Assembly: GCA_038147195.1 (NCBI GenBank)
Contig: JAYQTB010000004.1
Span: forward strand, 434,001 to 498,000
Direction: 5' to 3'
DNA: 64,000 bases
From: Eutrophocola salsuginis
Lineage (GTDB): Bacteria; Pseudomonadota; Gammaproteobacteria; Pseudomonadales; Pseudohongiellaceae
Below are positions 17,261 to 27,359 of the stretch, in pieces (the first letter of the stretch is position 1; each line of letters opens with the position of its first letter). A model generated the notes under the pieces. It was given only the letters and a program-made list of their open reading frames with translations. It made no database searches and had not been told where the DNA came from. The translations under genes were made by a program, and so were the position numbers.

Positions 17261-19387
17261 ATGCGCCACACAATAAAGCAGGTATTTCTACCTATTTTAT
17301 TGATTAGATTGATATTGTCGCCGCTTACGCTGTCTGCAGCCATCACCGATTTCCCCGTTCCCGACACTATTCGTCCTGCCATTAGTTTCTGGATAAAGGT
17401 CTATACCGAGGCCGATACGCAGAGCGGCTTCCTGCATGATGCCCAGGAACTGAGGATCATCTACCGCAAGCTCGATCGTGACCGGGAAACCATCAACAGC
17501 GTGCGCGAAAAGATCCGTGATGACTTGCGAGTGCTAGCCAGTGGCAAAAGATCAGGCCTGACCCCTTCGCAGAAGGAGTTGCTGGAGCTCTGGGGCAGTG
17601 ATACCGCCAATGCCCGGCTTGAACAGGCCGCCAATAACGTGCGCTGGCAACTGGGGCAGTCCGACCGTTTCATCGAGGGTATCCGCCGCTCCGGAGCCTA
17701 CCGCAGCCATATCGATGCGGTGATCCGTGAAAAAAATCTGCCGCCGGAACTGGCGATCTTGCCACATGTGGAATCGTCCTTTCATCCTGGCGCCTATTCC
17801 CGGGTCGCCGCTACTGGCATGTGGCAGTTCACACGATCCACCGCCCAGCGTTTCATGCGCGCCGATTACGTTGTGGATGAGCGCCTCGACCCCTATGCTG
17901 CGACCTATGCCGCGATGGAACTGCTCGAGTACAACCACAATGCCCTCGGTTCCTGGCCACTCGCGCTGACTGCCTATAACCATGGCGCCAACGGCATGGC
18001 CCGAGCGTTGCGTGATGTCGGCAGCGCCGATATCGGTCGCATCATCGCCGAGTACAAGGGTCCGCGTTTCGGCTTTGCCTCGCGCAACTTTTACCCACAG
18101 TTCCTTGCTGCCCTCGAAGTCGATACCAACGCCATCAAGTATTTTGGCGACATCACTCGTAACCGCGCTCCCGAGTTCACCAGTTTCACGATGAGTTCCT
18201 TCGTTGATGCCCGGGTTGTTGCAAAGACCCTGGGCGTCAGTCTCAATGACCTTGAACGCGATAATCCCGCATTGCAGCCTGCTGTCTGGTCCGGTACCAA
18301 GCGCATTCCCCGCGGATATGTCCTTAAGATAGATCGCCTTTCCTTTTCCGGCGACCTAGTGGCGGGCATCAACACTATTTCCTTATCCGAATTGTTCAGC
18401 GAGCAGATACCCGATCTCAGTTACGTGGTACGCAGCGGAGACAGCCTGTCGGTCATAGCAGAACGTTACAAGACATCGGTTTCCGAACTTGTCGCAATCA
18501 ACCAGTTGCGCGACCGCAACACCATTCGTATTGGGCAGACCCTGCTCCTGCCGCAGCAGGATGGCTCGGTGCCGACACTGCTGGTCAACAATAGTGAACC
18601 TATAGCAGTACCAGCTGACGGGGAATATGAAGTTAGACGTGGAGACACTGTGTCCCTCATTGCCGAACGTCATAACTTACCCCTGGAAACCGTGCTGGCC
18701 CTGAATAATCTCGACAGCAACGGGATAATCTTCCCGGGACAGACTCTGCGTCTGAAAGGGGATACGCAATCTGAACCAACCCCCATAGTGAATGTATTAG
18801 TTGTTGACGCTGACACAGTGTCGGAAGACGATGACATTGCTATCGCCGTCGACAGTGCGGCCAGTGAACAGGTAGCGATTCTGGTCAATTCGGTCGCCAC
18901 AGCGGTAGAACCGGATGCGGGTGAAGTCGAGGCACAGTTGCTGGCGGACCTGCAGTCCGACCCGGCAGATTATTCAGTTAGGATAGACAACACCATTGAA
19001 ATCCAGGCGGCCGAAACACTGGGCCACTATGCCGAATGGTTAGGCCTAAGGTCTTGGGACATCCGCCGTTTGAACGGTCTCGAATACCGTGACCCGGTCA
19101 TCATCGGCAAACGCCTGAAACTCGATTTTTCCAAGGTCGGTTCCGCCCAGTTCGAACAGATGCGCCGCGAATTCCATCGCAATCTGCAAAGCGATTACTT
19201 TCAGAGCTGGCGCATTCGCGAAACAGAACAACACAGCATCAGTCGTGGTGAATTCCTGGTGAACCTCGCGCGGGAGCGCTCAGTGCCGATGTGGCTGTTC
19301 CGCCAGTACAACCCGGACGTAGATGCCGGTCGCATCCAGATCGGACAGGTTGTGGTGTTCCCGGTAGTGGAAAAAGTCGATATTTGA
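17261..19387 (+). CDS. mltD: MltD-like membrane-bound lytic murein transglycosylase with LysM repeats
   Basis: A 708-residue exported murein hydrolase that cleaves the MurNAc-GlcNAc bond. I chose ATG 17261 since it gives a clean signal peptide (IKQVFLPILLIRLILSPLTLSAA); an upstream GTG at 17234 would add nine residues. The SLT domain spans about residues 145-310 with the catalytic Glu171 in PHVESSF, and GMWQFTRSTA and AYNHG motifs. Two clear LysM repeats follow (about 387-432, SGDSLSVIAERYKTS; about 458-503, RGDTVSLIAERHNLP), and a third, degenerate one near 576-620. No lipobox is seen, unlike E. coli MltD. It stands alone. Confidence 0.9.
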   Translation: MRHTIKQVFLPILLIRLILSPLTLSAAITDFPVPDTIRPAISFWIKVYTEADTQSGFLHDAQELRIIYRKLDRDRETINSVREKIRDDLRVLASGKRSGLTPSQKELLELWGSDTANARLEQAANNVRWQLGQSDRFIEGIRRSGAYRSHIDAVIREKNLPPELAILPHVESSFHPGAYSRVAATGMWQFTRSTAQRFMRADYVVDERLDPYAATYAAMELLEYNHNALGSWPLALTAYNHGANGMARALRDVGSADIGRIIAEYKGPRFGFASRNFYPQFLAALEVDTNAIKYFGDITRNRAPEFTSFTMSSFVDARVVAKTLGVSLNDLERDNPALQPAVWSGTKRIPRGYVLKIDRLSFSGDLVAGINTISLSELFSEQIPDLSYVVRSGDSLSVIAERYKTSVSELVAINQLRDRNTIRIGQTLLLPQQDGSVPTLLVNNSEPIAVPADGEYEVRRGDTVSLIAERHNLPLETVLALNNLDSNGIIFPGQTLRLKGDTQSEPTPIVNVLVVDADTVSEDDDIAIAVDSAASEQVAILVNSVATAVEPDAGEVEAQLLADLQSDPADYSVRIDNTIEIQAAETLGHYAEWLGLRSWDIRRLNGLEYRDPVIIGKRLKLDFSKVGSAQFEQMRREFHRNLQSDYFQSWRIRETEQHSISRGEFLVNLARERSVPMWLFRQYNPDVDAGRIQIGQVVVFPVVEKVDI

Positions 19388-19585
19388 GCGTTATCCTAAA
19401 TGCACAGCTGAATGGCTGTTGTTATAAACAACAATCCCTCGACTTAATACTGGTTGTTTTGCGGCCACAATTCTTTTCACGACCCAGTCCGTATGCCATA
19501 GGCTTTTTAATCAGCACTACTTGGCCGCGTATGGGCAATGCCCTGGCTACAATGAATCGTATTCCTGATCAAGCGCGTGCTTCAA

Positions 19586-20671
19586 TTAGGCGGCCACTTC
19601 CTTCCAGACAAACATCCTGATCGACAGCACCAGCGTGATCACGGCCCAGATAGTGACACCTACCAGTTGCGGTGCCAGTTCCAGCAAGCTCGCACCGTTG
19701 ATAGCGATCTCCCGTATGCCAGTAGAAATGAAACTGAGTGGTAGCAGTTTTGCTACCGGCTGCACCAGGTCAGGGAGGGCATCGATCGGGAAGAAAATCC
19801 CTGACAGGATCATCTGAGGAAAAGTTACCAGGTTGCCAATGGCAATGATCGCCTGCTGGGATTTGGCGATACTACCGAGGCAGAAACCAATAGAGAGAAA
19901 CACTACCGTGCCGAGCAGGATGAAAAGGTACAGCGACAGCATTTTGCCGACGAAGACGACATGGAACAGGAAGATGGCGGCAAGGATCAAGCCTGTCAGC
20001 TGGACCAGGCAAATCAGCAGTCGCGATAGCACCAAGCCGCCGATGAAGTCCCTGGGCAGGATGGGCGTGACAAATAGGCGTTTTAGGATGCCCTTGCGGC
20101 GGTATTCGACTATGTTGTACCCGCTGCCGGCGATGGCGATGTTCATAATGCTGAACGCCAGCAGGCCGGGGACGACGAAGTCGAGGTAGCTCTGTGTCCG
20201 GGACTGAACGTCCTCGATATGAATATCGAACAGGGGCTCTGTGTCGCGCAGGGTTCTTTCCACGTCCACCAGTGCCGAGCGCAATACGGGCATAACGATA
20301 GCGGCCTGGCGCACCTGGGAGGCATCGATCAGGACGGTGATATCCGCCGGCGTGCCGTTATCCTCGAAATAGTCAGGCAAGATCAGCACGACTGACTTGT
20401 CGCCGGCATTCAGCTCATCACGCAGGCTGTCCTCGTCACCTACGGTGATATTGAACAATAGTGTGCTTTCCAGCGTGGCGATGAAATTGGTCGCCATCTC
20501 GTTGCCAGCATGATTGACGATACCGAGTTCGATGGGTTCAGGATCACCACCGCTGGCGAAACTGATGATGAACATGAATACCAGCGGGAAAAACAGCGAA
20601 AAGAAAATAGCCTGGCGATCCCTGACGTGGATCTTCAGCATGACCCTGGCGAATCTGATGGTCTTTTCCAT
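19586..20671 (-). CDS. ABC-2 type exporter permease
   Basis: A 361-residue membrane protein of the ABC-2 type with an N-terminal helix (about 20-40), a large periplasmic domain (about 45-175) and five C-terminal helices, the YhhJ/NatB layout. It begins two bases after the ATP-binding gene, so the two form one exporter. The substrate cannot be read from sequence; family members export drugs, sodium or lipids. The motif MILSGIFFPIDALP in the C-terminal region is typical. Confidence 0.85.
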   Translation of the reverse strand: MEKTIRFARVMLKIHVRDRQAIFFSLFFPLVFMFIISFASGGDPEPIELGIVNHAGNEMATNFIATLESTLLFNITVGDEDSLRDELNAGDKSVVLILPDYFEDNGTPADITVLIDASQVRQAAIVMPVLRSALVDVERTLRDTEPLFDIHIEDVQSRTQSYLDFVVPGLLAFSIMNIAIAGSGYNIVEYRRKGILKRLFVTPILPRDFIGGLVLSRLLICLVQLTGLILAAIFLFHVVFVGKMLSLYLFILLGTVVFLSIGFCLGSIAKSQQAIIAIGNLVTFPQMILSGIFFPIDALPDLVQPVAKLLPLSFISTGIREIAINGASLLELAPQLVGVTIWAVITLVLSIRMFVWKEVAA

Positions 20672-20673
20672 GA

Positions 20674-21438
20674 CTATTCCCTTAGCTCGTGACCGGTAAG
20701 CGTCAGGAAGACGTCTTCCAGATTGCCATGCATGGGTGCTTCAGGTGGTTCCGGCGCATGTTCCAGAATGAGTTCCTGGGGTTTGCCTTCGGCAATGATC
20801 TTGCCATGGTCCATGATTGCGAGCCGGTGACAGAGGTACTCGGCTTCTTCCATGTTGTGCGTGGTGAGCACGATAGTCATACCTGCAGCATTAAGCTTTT
20901 TGACCAGGTCCCAAAGGTTGCGCTTGGCCTGGGGGTCGAGTCCGGTGGTCGGTTCGTCGAGGAACAGGACCTTGGGGTCGTTGACCAGTGCGCAGGCGAT
21001 GGAGAAGCGCTGTTTCTGGCCGCCCGACAGGTTCGAAGGCCTGGCGCCGGCCTTCTCCGCCAGGTTCACCTGTTTAAGAACCTCCACCGGGTCATCGTTG
21101 CGGCCATACAGGTTGCTGAACAACGCCAGCAATTCCACCAGTGACAGGCGATCGAAATATTCATTAGCCTGCAATTGCACGCCGATGATCTTCTTTACGT
21201 CGTAGGGATGTGTGCTGACATCGATGCCGTCAACCAGCGCCTGGCCTCCATCGATGTCGGTCAGGCCCTCAATCATTTCCAGAGTGGTGGTTTTGCCGGC
21301 GCCGTTGGGGCCCAGGATACCGTAAATCTGTCCCCTCTCAATACCGAGAGAAATGCCGTGGACGGCAAAAAAGAATTCGTTTTTCTTGTTCGGCTTCGGG
21401 TATCTCTTGGAGAGATCTATAACCTGAACAATCGGCAT
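20674..21438 (-). CDS. ABC transporter ATP-binding protein (exporter type)
   Basis: A 254-residue nucleotide-binding subunit with Walker A GPNGAGKTT (about residues 44-52), signature LSGGQKQR, Walker B VLFLDEPTTGLD and the H-loop LTTHNM. It is the first gene of a two-gene operon with the ABC-2 permease. The C-terminal tail is short, so it is a single ABC domain acting as a homodimer. Confidence 0.9.
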   Translation of the reverse strand: MPIVQVIDLSKRYPKPNKKNEFFFAVHGISLGIERGQIYGILGPNGAGKTTTLEMIEGLTDIDGGQALVDGIDVSTHPYDVKKIIGVQLQANEYFDRLSLVELLALFSNLYGRNDDPVEVLKQVNLAEKAGARPSNLSGGQKQRFSIACALVNDPKVLFLDEPTTGLDPQAKRNLWDLVKKLNAAGMTIVLTTHNMEEAEYLCHRLAIMDHGKIIAEGKPQELILEHAPEPPEAPMHGNLEDVFLTLTGHELRE

Positions 21439-21449
21439 GAAAGAGAGCT

Positions 21450-23076
21450 TTAGCGGATGGCGTTAGGATTGGTGAAATCCATCGGCTCATCGATGACACA
21501 GTTGTCGCTTTTCATGCATTCCTCCTGCAACAGGCGAGCTGTCTCGAACAGGGGCTCGGGTGGTGGTTGCAGGAAGCCGGAGGAATAACGGCCCAGGGCA
21601 AGATCGAAGGGGGTGAGGCCATTGTCGTCTTTCACCTGCTGGGCGATACCCTGGTCGATCAGAAATTTGACGATCTTGTTCCAGCCAACCTTGGCGGCGG
21701 CGTGCAGCGCAGTCTGGCCGTCGGCGAACACGGAGCTACGGCCATTGCCGCGTTCATAACCGGCGCCCCGGTCTTCCTCAGGCAATAGTTCCGTCGGCCT
21801 CAAGGAAGGATCGCCGGTCAGGGCGTTGATGTCTGCGCCGGCATCGAGAAGAATTTTCAATGTCTCGATGCTGTCTTCCTCTGTCTTGTAACGACCACGC
21901 GTGGGGTCAGCCGGCCACTGGATGCCGGAAACGATGAGCAGTGGGGTGTGCCCCTGGGCATTAGGCAGGTCGACCAGTGCGCCATGCTCGAGCAGCAGCT
22001 TAACGGATTCGATATCGGCGGAGCGTGCGGCGCGTATCAGTGGCGTGGCGCCATTTGATAACGGGTTGTCCGCACCGCGATCGAAGACGGCATTGCGATA
22101 CGGTGGCCGTACTTTCAACTGCATGTTGGGGTTGGCACCTTTCTCAAGCAATACTTTCGCCACGTCGTAGCCGGTGGTTACATCCGCGGAGGGTACGTCG
22201 GGACGACCACCAACAGGCATGGTGTTCAGATCGATGGCGTTGTATAGCGGCGCGCGGCCGAAGATGTCCCACTGGTTGATATCGGCGCCACCTGTCGATG
22301 AAGGCCAGAGCCGTGTCGAAATGCATGTTGATCAGCGCCAGGTTGAGTCCAGAAACGCGATCCGGGTCGATGGAGTTCATGTCGGCACCGCCATTGGCCA
22401 GAACGTTCACGCATTGCGTGCAGCCTTCACGGGCAGCGTAATGCAGGGCGGAGAAGCCGCCATTATTCATGTCCTTCGGCCGCGGCTCGTTCATGATGGT
22501 GCGGTCCCAGAGTCGGGCTGTACTTTTCATGTCGATATCGGCTCCGCGATCGATCAGCAACTGCAGCATTTCATGCTGTTGGTGGGCGGCTGCCCACATG
22601 GTGGCAGTCTGGCCACCCCAGTGTTCGCGGGCGTTGATATCGGCGCCATGATCCAGCAGTAGTGCCGCCGCTTCGAGATTGCCGGCGCGGGCGACTACCA
22701 TCAGGGGGGTTTCCCCCTCCAAGTTGCCCAGTTCGGGATCACCTCCATGCTCGAGCAGCGTGCGCAGGATGTTGACGCTGCCCTGCATGGCGGCTTCGCT
22801 CATGGTGCTAGCGCCGTACTCATTGCGCAAGGTTACTTCGGCGCCGGCTTCAACCAGGGTGCTGACCAGTTCGGAATCACCTTGGTAAATGGCGTAGAGG
22901 AGGGCGGAGGTGCCGTCGGATTGTACGGCGTTGACGTCCGTACCTTCTGCAATCATATCCAGGGCATGATCACGATTGCCTGATGCAACTACATCGGCGA
23001 GGTTGCCGTGGGCATAAATTTCATTACTGAGAACCAGCAAAAAGGTGACTGAGAGAAATGTGTGCAAGAGTTTCAT
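21450..23076 (-). pseudogene. Ankyrin-repeat exported protein, interrupted by one frameshift
   Basis: One gene of about 540 codons is split in two frames. The 5' part (from ATG 23076) has a signal peptide ending EIYAHG and ankyrin repeats such as GETPLMVVARAGNLEAAALLLDHGADIN. At about 22290-22297 the frame changes: the text reads ...LAFID then, one base out of phase, GGADINQWDIFGRAPLYNAI, and the repeats go on to the stop at 21450. One extra A in GAC-A-GGT would explain it. At least seven repeats can be counted. It lies 40 bases downstream of the DUF1552 gene, and such pairs occur in marine gammaproteobacteria. The break may be a sequencing or assembly error; if real, the product is truncated at about residue 310. 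Confidence 0.8.
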
Positions 23077-23118
23077 AAAAACTGCTTGTCTCTTGTCACT
23101 TTACGCCCGGTTCTGTTT

Positions 23119-24423
23119 TTAGACTTCGGACAGTTCGCCGGTTGCGTCACCAAAATTGTCGGCCATTACGCCGGCGCGGTTCAGCAGGGTGAGCAGCAGG
23201 TTCGCATGCGGAGTGTCCTGGGCATAGGCCAGGTGCTGGCCCCCGCGGATATTGCCAGCGCCAAGTCCGAAGACGGCGCTGGGCAGTGGATCCTGGTTGT
23301 GCTTATCGCTGTTGCTCATATTTGAGCCGAACAGGATGATGGAATTGTCCAGCACGGTGCCGTTGCCTTCCTGCATGTTGTCCAGTTTGTCCAGGAACTT
23401 GGTGAAGACCTGGGTATGGAAAGCCTGCACACGGGAGAGCCGTTCTTTCTTGGCCGGATCATCGCCGTGATGGGACAGCGGATGGAATGCCTCGGTAACA
23501 CCAAGGTTGGCATAGGTCCGCATGCTAACTTCCTTCTCCATGAGGAAAGTGGCCACGTTGGTCAGGTTGATCTGGTAGGACAACGCGATCAGGTCGAACA
23601 GGATTGTCAGGTGTTCCTCGAAGCTGGAGGGTATACCCACCGGGGCAGCCGGAATGTCCACTCCGGTCAGGTCCTGGCTCTTCATCATCTGTACGCGTCG
23701 TTCCACCTCGCGCACGGATTCAAGGTAATTGTCGACGCGGGCGATATCTTCGGCGCCCAATTTACGCTGCAGCGTGTTTGCATCGCCCATGATGGAATCG
23801 AGTATGCTGCCGGTTTCATCGACGATGGCGGCGCGCTCGGCGGCGTCATCACCCTGGCCGAACAACTGGAAAAACAGTTTGCGCGGGTTGTTCTCAATGG
23901 GCAGGCCCACGTCCGGTGTTGGGAAGGCTATGGAACTGCCGAAAGAACAGCTGAAGCCGGGCGCACAGGGACCGCCGCTCGGTGTGCCCACTTCGATTGA
24001 CGGGAAGGTTGTGCCCTGGCCAATCTGCTGGGCAGCGATCTGGTCGGCGGTTACACCCCGGCCACTTGGGTCATTTGGGGCTACACAGCGTAGCCAGGTG
24101 CCAACGACGATACCGTGGGGGTCGTTGCTTTCGGCAGGCTTGTTGCGCAGGCCGGACACGATGGTCATCTTTTTCTGATATTTAGCGGCCGGTGACAGGA
24201 TATCGGAAACTTCGAAGTTGCTGCCGGTCGTGGCCGGAACCCAGCGCTCCATGACGGCGCCATGCGGGAAATACACGAAGCCCAGGCGAGGCTGGATTGT
24301 TGCGGCGGTCTGGGCCAAGGCTGTGGCTGCAGGAACCATGGCATCTAGGAGCGGCAGGCCGACGCTGGTACCCAGTCCGCGCAATACCGTACGACGTGAA
24401 AGATGCTTTTTGCTGATGAACAT
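23119..24423 (-). CDS. Tat-exported DUF1552 protein
   Basis: A 434-residue protein of the DUF1552 family. ATG 24423 is preceded by a strong Shine-Dalgarno (GGGAGGAC), which decides against an upstream extension of 11 residues. The N-terminus has a twin-arginine signal (SRRTVLRGLGTSVGLPLLDAM), so it is exported folded. The core includes FVYFPHGAVMERW and HGDDPAKKERL. The family is related to sulfatase/DUF1501-like proteins and is usually next to a DUF1592/DUF1588 cytochrome-type partner, which is absent here; an ankyrin protein follows instead. Function unknown. Confidence 0.85.
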   Translation of the reverse strand: MFISKKHLSRRTVLRGLGTSVGLPLLDAMVPAATALAQTAATIQPRLGFVYFPHGAVMERWVPATTGSNFEVSDILSPAAKYQKKMTIVSGLRNKPAESNDPHGIVVGTWLRCVAPNDPSGRGVTADQIAAQQIGQGTTFPSIEVGTPSGGPCAPGFSCSFGSSIAFPTPDVGLPIENNPRKLFFQLFGQGDDAAERAAIVDETGSILDSIMGDANTLQRKLGAEDIARVDNYLESVREVERRVQMMKSQDLTGVDIPAAPVGIPSSFEEHLTILFDLIALSYQINLTNVATFLMEKEVSMRTYANLGVTEAFHPLSHHGDDPAKKERLSRVQAFHTQVFTKFLDKLDNMQEGNGTVLDNSIILFGSNMSNSDKHNQDPLPSAVFGLGAGNIRGGQHLAYAQDTPHANLLLTLLNRAGVMADNFGDATGELSEV

Positions 24424-24668
24424 GTCTGTCCTCCCGGGGGGTTCGGCGCCACGCAATGAGGCATCATAGCATGCGGGAAATACTACTGAAATCCGGCACT
24501 TTTTTCACCTGTCGGAGGCAAAATGCGCAATATTTCCAAGTTCTTTGCTGAATCTCATTGGGCGGATTCAGGATACTCTTGCGTCGTTCAGGATGACTAC
24601 AATAATATAAAAAAATAGATAAATTACAGTAATATATAGTAAATTATTAAAGTATATTATAGATCAAA

Positions 24669-25595
24669 TTATGCGTCGGGGGTGTAATGCGGTATCAGGC
24701 TTTCGTGTGCGCGGCGCACGAAATTTTCCGGGTCGCCAAACAGTGCATTGAACTCGGCCGTAGGGTCTTGTCCTAGGGTGTCCTCGATGCTGTTGGCGGC
24801 CCTGAAGCCGCTGCTTATGCGCTGGAAGATGGTGGCATACATGTCGCGCATGCCCTGGAGGTCAGCCTTGCTCATCAACGGGCCGTTGGCGGGCACGATG
24901 ACCGTAGCGTCATTGGCGATTTCCAGCAGTACCTCCAGGCCGTTGGCAAGGCCGCCGATCCAGCCGCCGGTCCACCAGTCCATCAGGGGCCAGCCGTCGT
25001 TGGCAACGACACCGCCGCCATGCAGCACGTTGGCCTGTGGGAAGTAAACATACATGTCGCCATCGGTATGCGCCTGGCGCAGATAACCGTAGCGGATCTC
25101 GGTGTCACCGATCGTCAGTTCGCCGTAGTGATAAAAGGTTTCCGAAGGTTGTGCCGCAGGCACGAGAGGGGCAAACGTGCGGTTTTCCCAGGGCTGGGTA
25201 ATCGTCGTACTCTGCCACTGGCGCGTATTCTCATGGGCGAAAATAGGCACACCCCGATTACCGAGTAAGGTATTTAGGCCGGTCTGCTCGGGATGCCAGT
25301 GGGTGTTGATAAGCAGGGTGATATCCCCGTTGCCAGTTATGCCGTTGATGGTGTCCAGCGTTTGCTGTGCATACTGCTCAAGCCCACCATCAATGATCAA
25401 CACTTCGCCGCTGCCGGCATGGAATACCAGGATATTGGTGCCACTGCCATTCACCAGGGTCAGGCCGTCACCCAGGTCCTGCATGACCATGTCCTGGGCC
25501 TGTACCTTCAGGGATGGCATAAGCAAGGTGAACATAAAAAGGGCAGCTGCGCTTACCAGTAGTGCAATGCGAGCTTTTATCAGGTATGTGCTCAT
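24669..25595 (-). CDS. Metallo-beta-lactamase-fold exported protein with altered metal motif
   Basis: A 308-residue protein with an N-terminal signal sequence (cleaved near VQAQ, residue 34) and an MBL fold. Expected landmarks are VLIIDGGLEQYA, INTHWHPEQTG and later AHTDGDMYVYF. The canonical HxHxDH is changed to His99-Trp-His101-Pro-Glu103-Gln104: the Asp and last His of the metal site are replaced by Glu and Gln. The later HxxGD element is kept. It might bind one metal or have changed chemistry. It is monocistronic, and the region upstream of its neighbour (24580-24668) is extremely AT-rich. Confidence 0.82.
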   Translation of the reverse strand: MSTYLIKARIALLVSAAALFMFTLLMPSLKVQAQDMVMQDLGDGLTLVNGSGTNILVFHAGSGEVLIIDGGLEQYAQQTLDTINGITGNGDITLLINTHWHPEQTGLNTLLGNRGVPIFAHENTRQWQSTTITQPWENRTFAPLVPAAQPSETFYHYGELTIGDTEIRYGYLRQAHTDGDMYVYFPQANVLHGGGVVANDGWPLMDWWTGGWIGGLANGLEVLLEIANDATVIVPANGPLMSKADLQGMRDMYATIFQRISSGFRAANSIEDTLGQDPTAEFNALFGDPENFVRRAHESLIPHYTPDA

Positions 25596-25835
25596 GGATT
25601 TATACCGGAGTTCGAAGTGCCATAAATTCGTGGAAGGGAGTATAAATTAGGGCCGTACAACATGCCACAACACTGCTGAATGTCAGTGCTTGTCATGGGT
25701 TCCTTGTCATGTCCACTGGTGTGGATTATCCTTCGACAGTATTTTCCGGTCCAACAACAAGAACAACTCTTATACAAATTGCCTTCATCTAACCACTAAC
25801 CTGGTAAAAGGCCTTGAAAGGGGACACCTGCAATC

Positions 25836-27209
25836 ATGAATAATGCCAACGACCCGCGTCAGATTCTCGACCAGTCCGAGATGACCAGAGCCATGATCAT
25901 TGTTGTGATCATCACTGTTTTCCTCAATGCCATGGACGGATTCGACGTCCTGGCTATCAGTTTTGCCGCGCCTGGCATTGCTTCTGAATGGGGCATCTCC
26001 AACGCGGCATTAGGTTTCGTCCTGTCAGCCGAACTGGTGGGTATGGCCATCGGCTCTATCTTCCTGGGTGGCGTGGGTGACAAGATCGGCAGGCGTCCGA
26101 CGGTTTTGGGCTGCCTGGCCGTGATGGCACTTGGCATGTTCATGGCAACCACAGCGGGTTCACCCATTGTACTTTGTATCTGGCGGGTGCTGACCGGACT
26201 GGGTATCGGCGGCATGCTGTCGGTCACCAACGCCACAGTGGCGGAATTCTCCAACAATAAATGGCGCAGCCTTTGTATCTCCTTCATGGTAATCGGCTAC
26301 CCGCTTGGCGGCGTGTTTGGCGGCGATATTGCCCAGCGCTGGCTGTTGGTGAATTTTGACTGGCGTTCGGTCTTTTATTTCGGAGCCGTAGTCTGTGCCG
26401 CCATGATTCCCTTTGTTTACTTCCTCGTACCGGAATCTGTGCACTGGCTAACCCGCAAGCAGCCGGAAAATGCGCTGGATCGCATCAACCACTCGCTATC
26501 TAAACTGGGCAAGCAGTCGGTTGCCGCGTTACCAGAAATCAACTCGGAAGAGCAGAAGAAGTCGGTAGGGGATATTTTCTCCAAGACCTTGATTGTGACC
26601 ACACTACTGGTAACGGCTGCTTACTTCCTGCACATCACCACCTTCTACTTCATTCTCAAGTGGACCCCGAAGATTGTCGCCGATATGGGCTTTGCCGCGG
26701 CAGCAGCCGGCGGCGTCCTGAAATGGGCCAACATCGGTGGTGCCCTGGGCGGCATGACATTCGGTATATTGACGGCCCGCTTCGGTCTTAAGCCGCTGAC
26801 GATCGCCATCCTCGTGCTGACCTTTGTGGGTGTCACTGTGTTTGGCCGAACACCGGCCGACCTCGATCGCATGGCCCTTCTTGCTGCCATAGCCGGGTTC
26901 TTCGGCAATGCCGGGGTTTCCGGACTGTACTCCATCGTCGCCTACGCGTTTCCTACCCATGTCCGTGCTACCGGCACCGGCTTCGTGATCGGTGTGGGTC
27001 GCGCCGGAGCGGTCTTGGCACCGATCCTGGCGGGCTTTCTGTTTGACGCCCAGAAGGGGCTGCCAACCGTGGCGCTGGTCCTGGCTTCGTTTTCGCTGCT
27101 CGCCGCCATCGTACTGATCTTCCTGAAGCTGGATTCAGACGGCCCCATCAAGGCTACCGTGGCACAGACCGAACCGCAAGGGGAAGGCCTGGGCGTACCT
27201 GCCTCCTGA
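25836..27209 (+). CDS. MFS transporter, aromatic acid:H+ symporter (AAHS) type
   Basis: A 457-residue twelve-helix carrier. The start of helix 1 has DGFDVLAISFAAPGI, and the loop 2-3 motif GVGDKIGRRPT is the MFS signature; both resemble PcaK/BenK-type aromatic acid carriers. The loop between the two halves spans about residues 195-240. It has a good Shine-Dalgarno (AAAGGGG) and is closed by a strong terminator, so it is a single-gene unit. The substrate is likely an aromatic or other organic acid, by family only. Confidence 0.85.
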   Translation: MNNANDPRQILDQSEMTRAMIIVVIITVFLNAMDGFDVLAISFAAPGIASEWGISNAALGFVLSAELVGMAIGSIFLGGVGDKIGRRPTVLGCLAVMALGMFMATTAGSPIVLCIWRVLTGLGIGGMLSVTNATVAEFSNNKWRSLCISFMVIGYPLGGVFGGDIAQRWLLVNFDWRSVFYFGAVVCAAMIPFVYFLVPESVHWLTRKQPENALDRINHSLSKLGKQSVAALPEINSEEQKKSVGDIFSKTLIVTTLLVTAAYFLHITTFYFILKWTPKIVADMGFAAAAAGGVLKWANIGGALGGMTFGILTARFGLKPLTIAILVLTFVGVTVFGRTPADLDRMALLAAIAGFFGNAGVSGLYSIVAYAFPTHVRATGTGFVIGVGRAGAVLAPILAGFLFDAQKGLPTVALVLASFSLLAAIVLIFLKLDSDGPIKATVAQTEPQGEGLGVPAS

Positions 27210-27227
27210 TCCGGTTATTCGCAGTAC

Positions 27228-27258
27228 AAAAAAATCGGGGCCTTGCCCCGATTTTTTT
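27228..27258 (+). terminator. Rho-independent terminator after the MFS gene
   Basis: Perfect 14-base inverted repeat AAAAAAATCGGGGC / GCCCCGATTTTTTT with loop CTT, 18 bases after the stop codon. Confidence 0.9.
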
Positions 27259-27359
27259 GTAACTGGTTTTTTTACAACGGTCTACTCAAAATTTTTGCTT
27301 TAGACAGGAATGAGGCAGTCTTTTACAATGGCGCCTACCAACCGAGATTGCTTGACGTC

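Noticed and set aside
19388..19585. Small inverted repeat GTTGTTATAAACAAC considered as a terminator for mltD
   Set aside because: The stem is short and AT-rich and no T-run follows, so it was not listed.
24580..24668. Very AT-rich stretch considered as a replication or attachment site
   Set aside because: No direct repeats, DnaA boxes or integrase gene near; it is more simply an AT-rich intergenic spacer.
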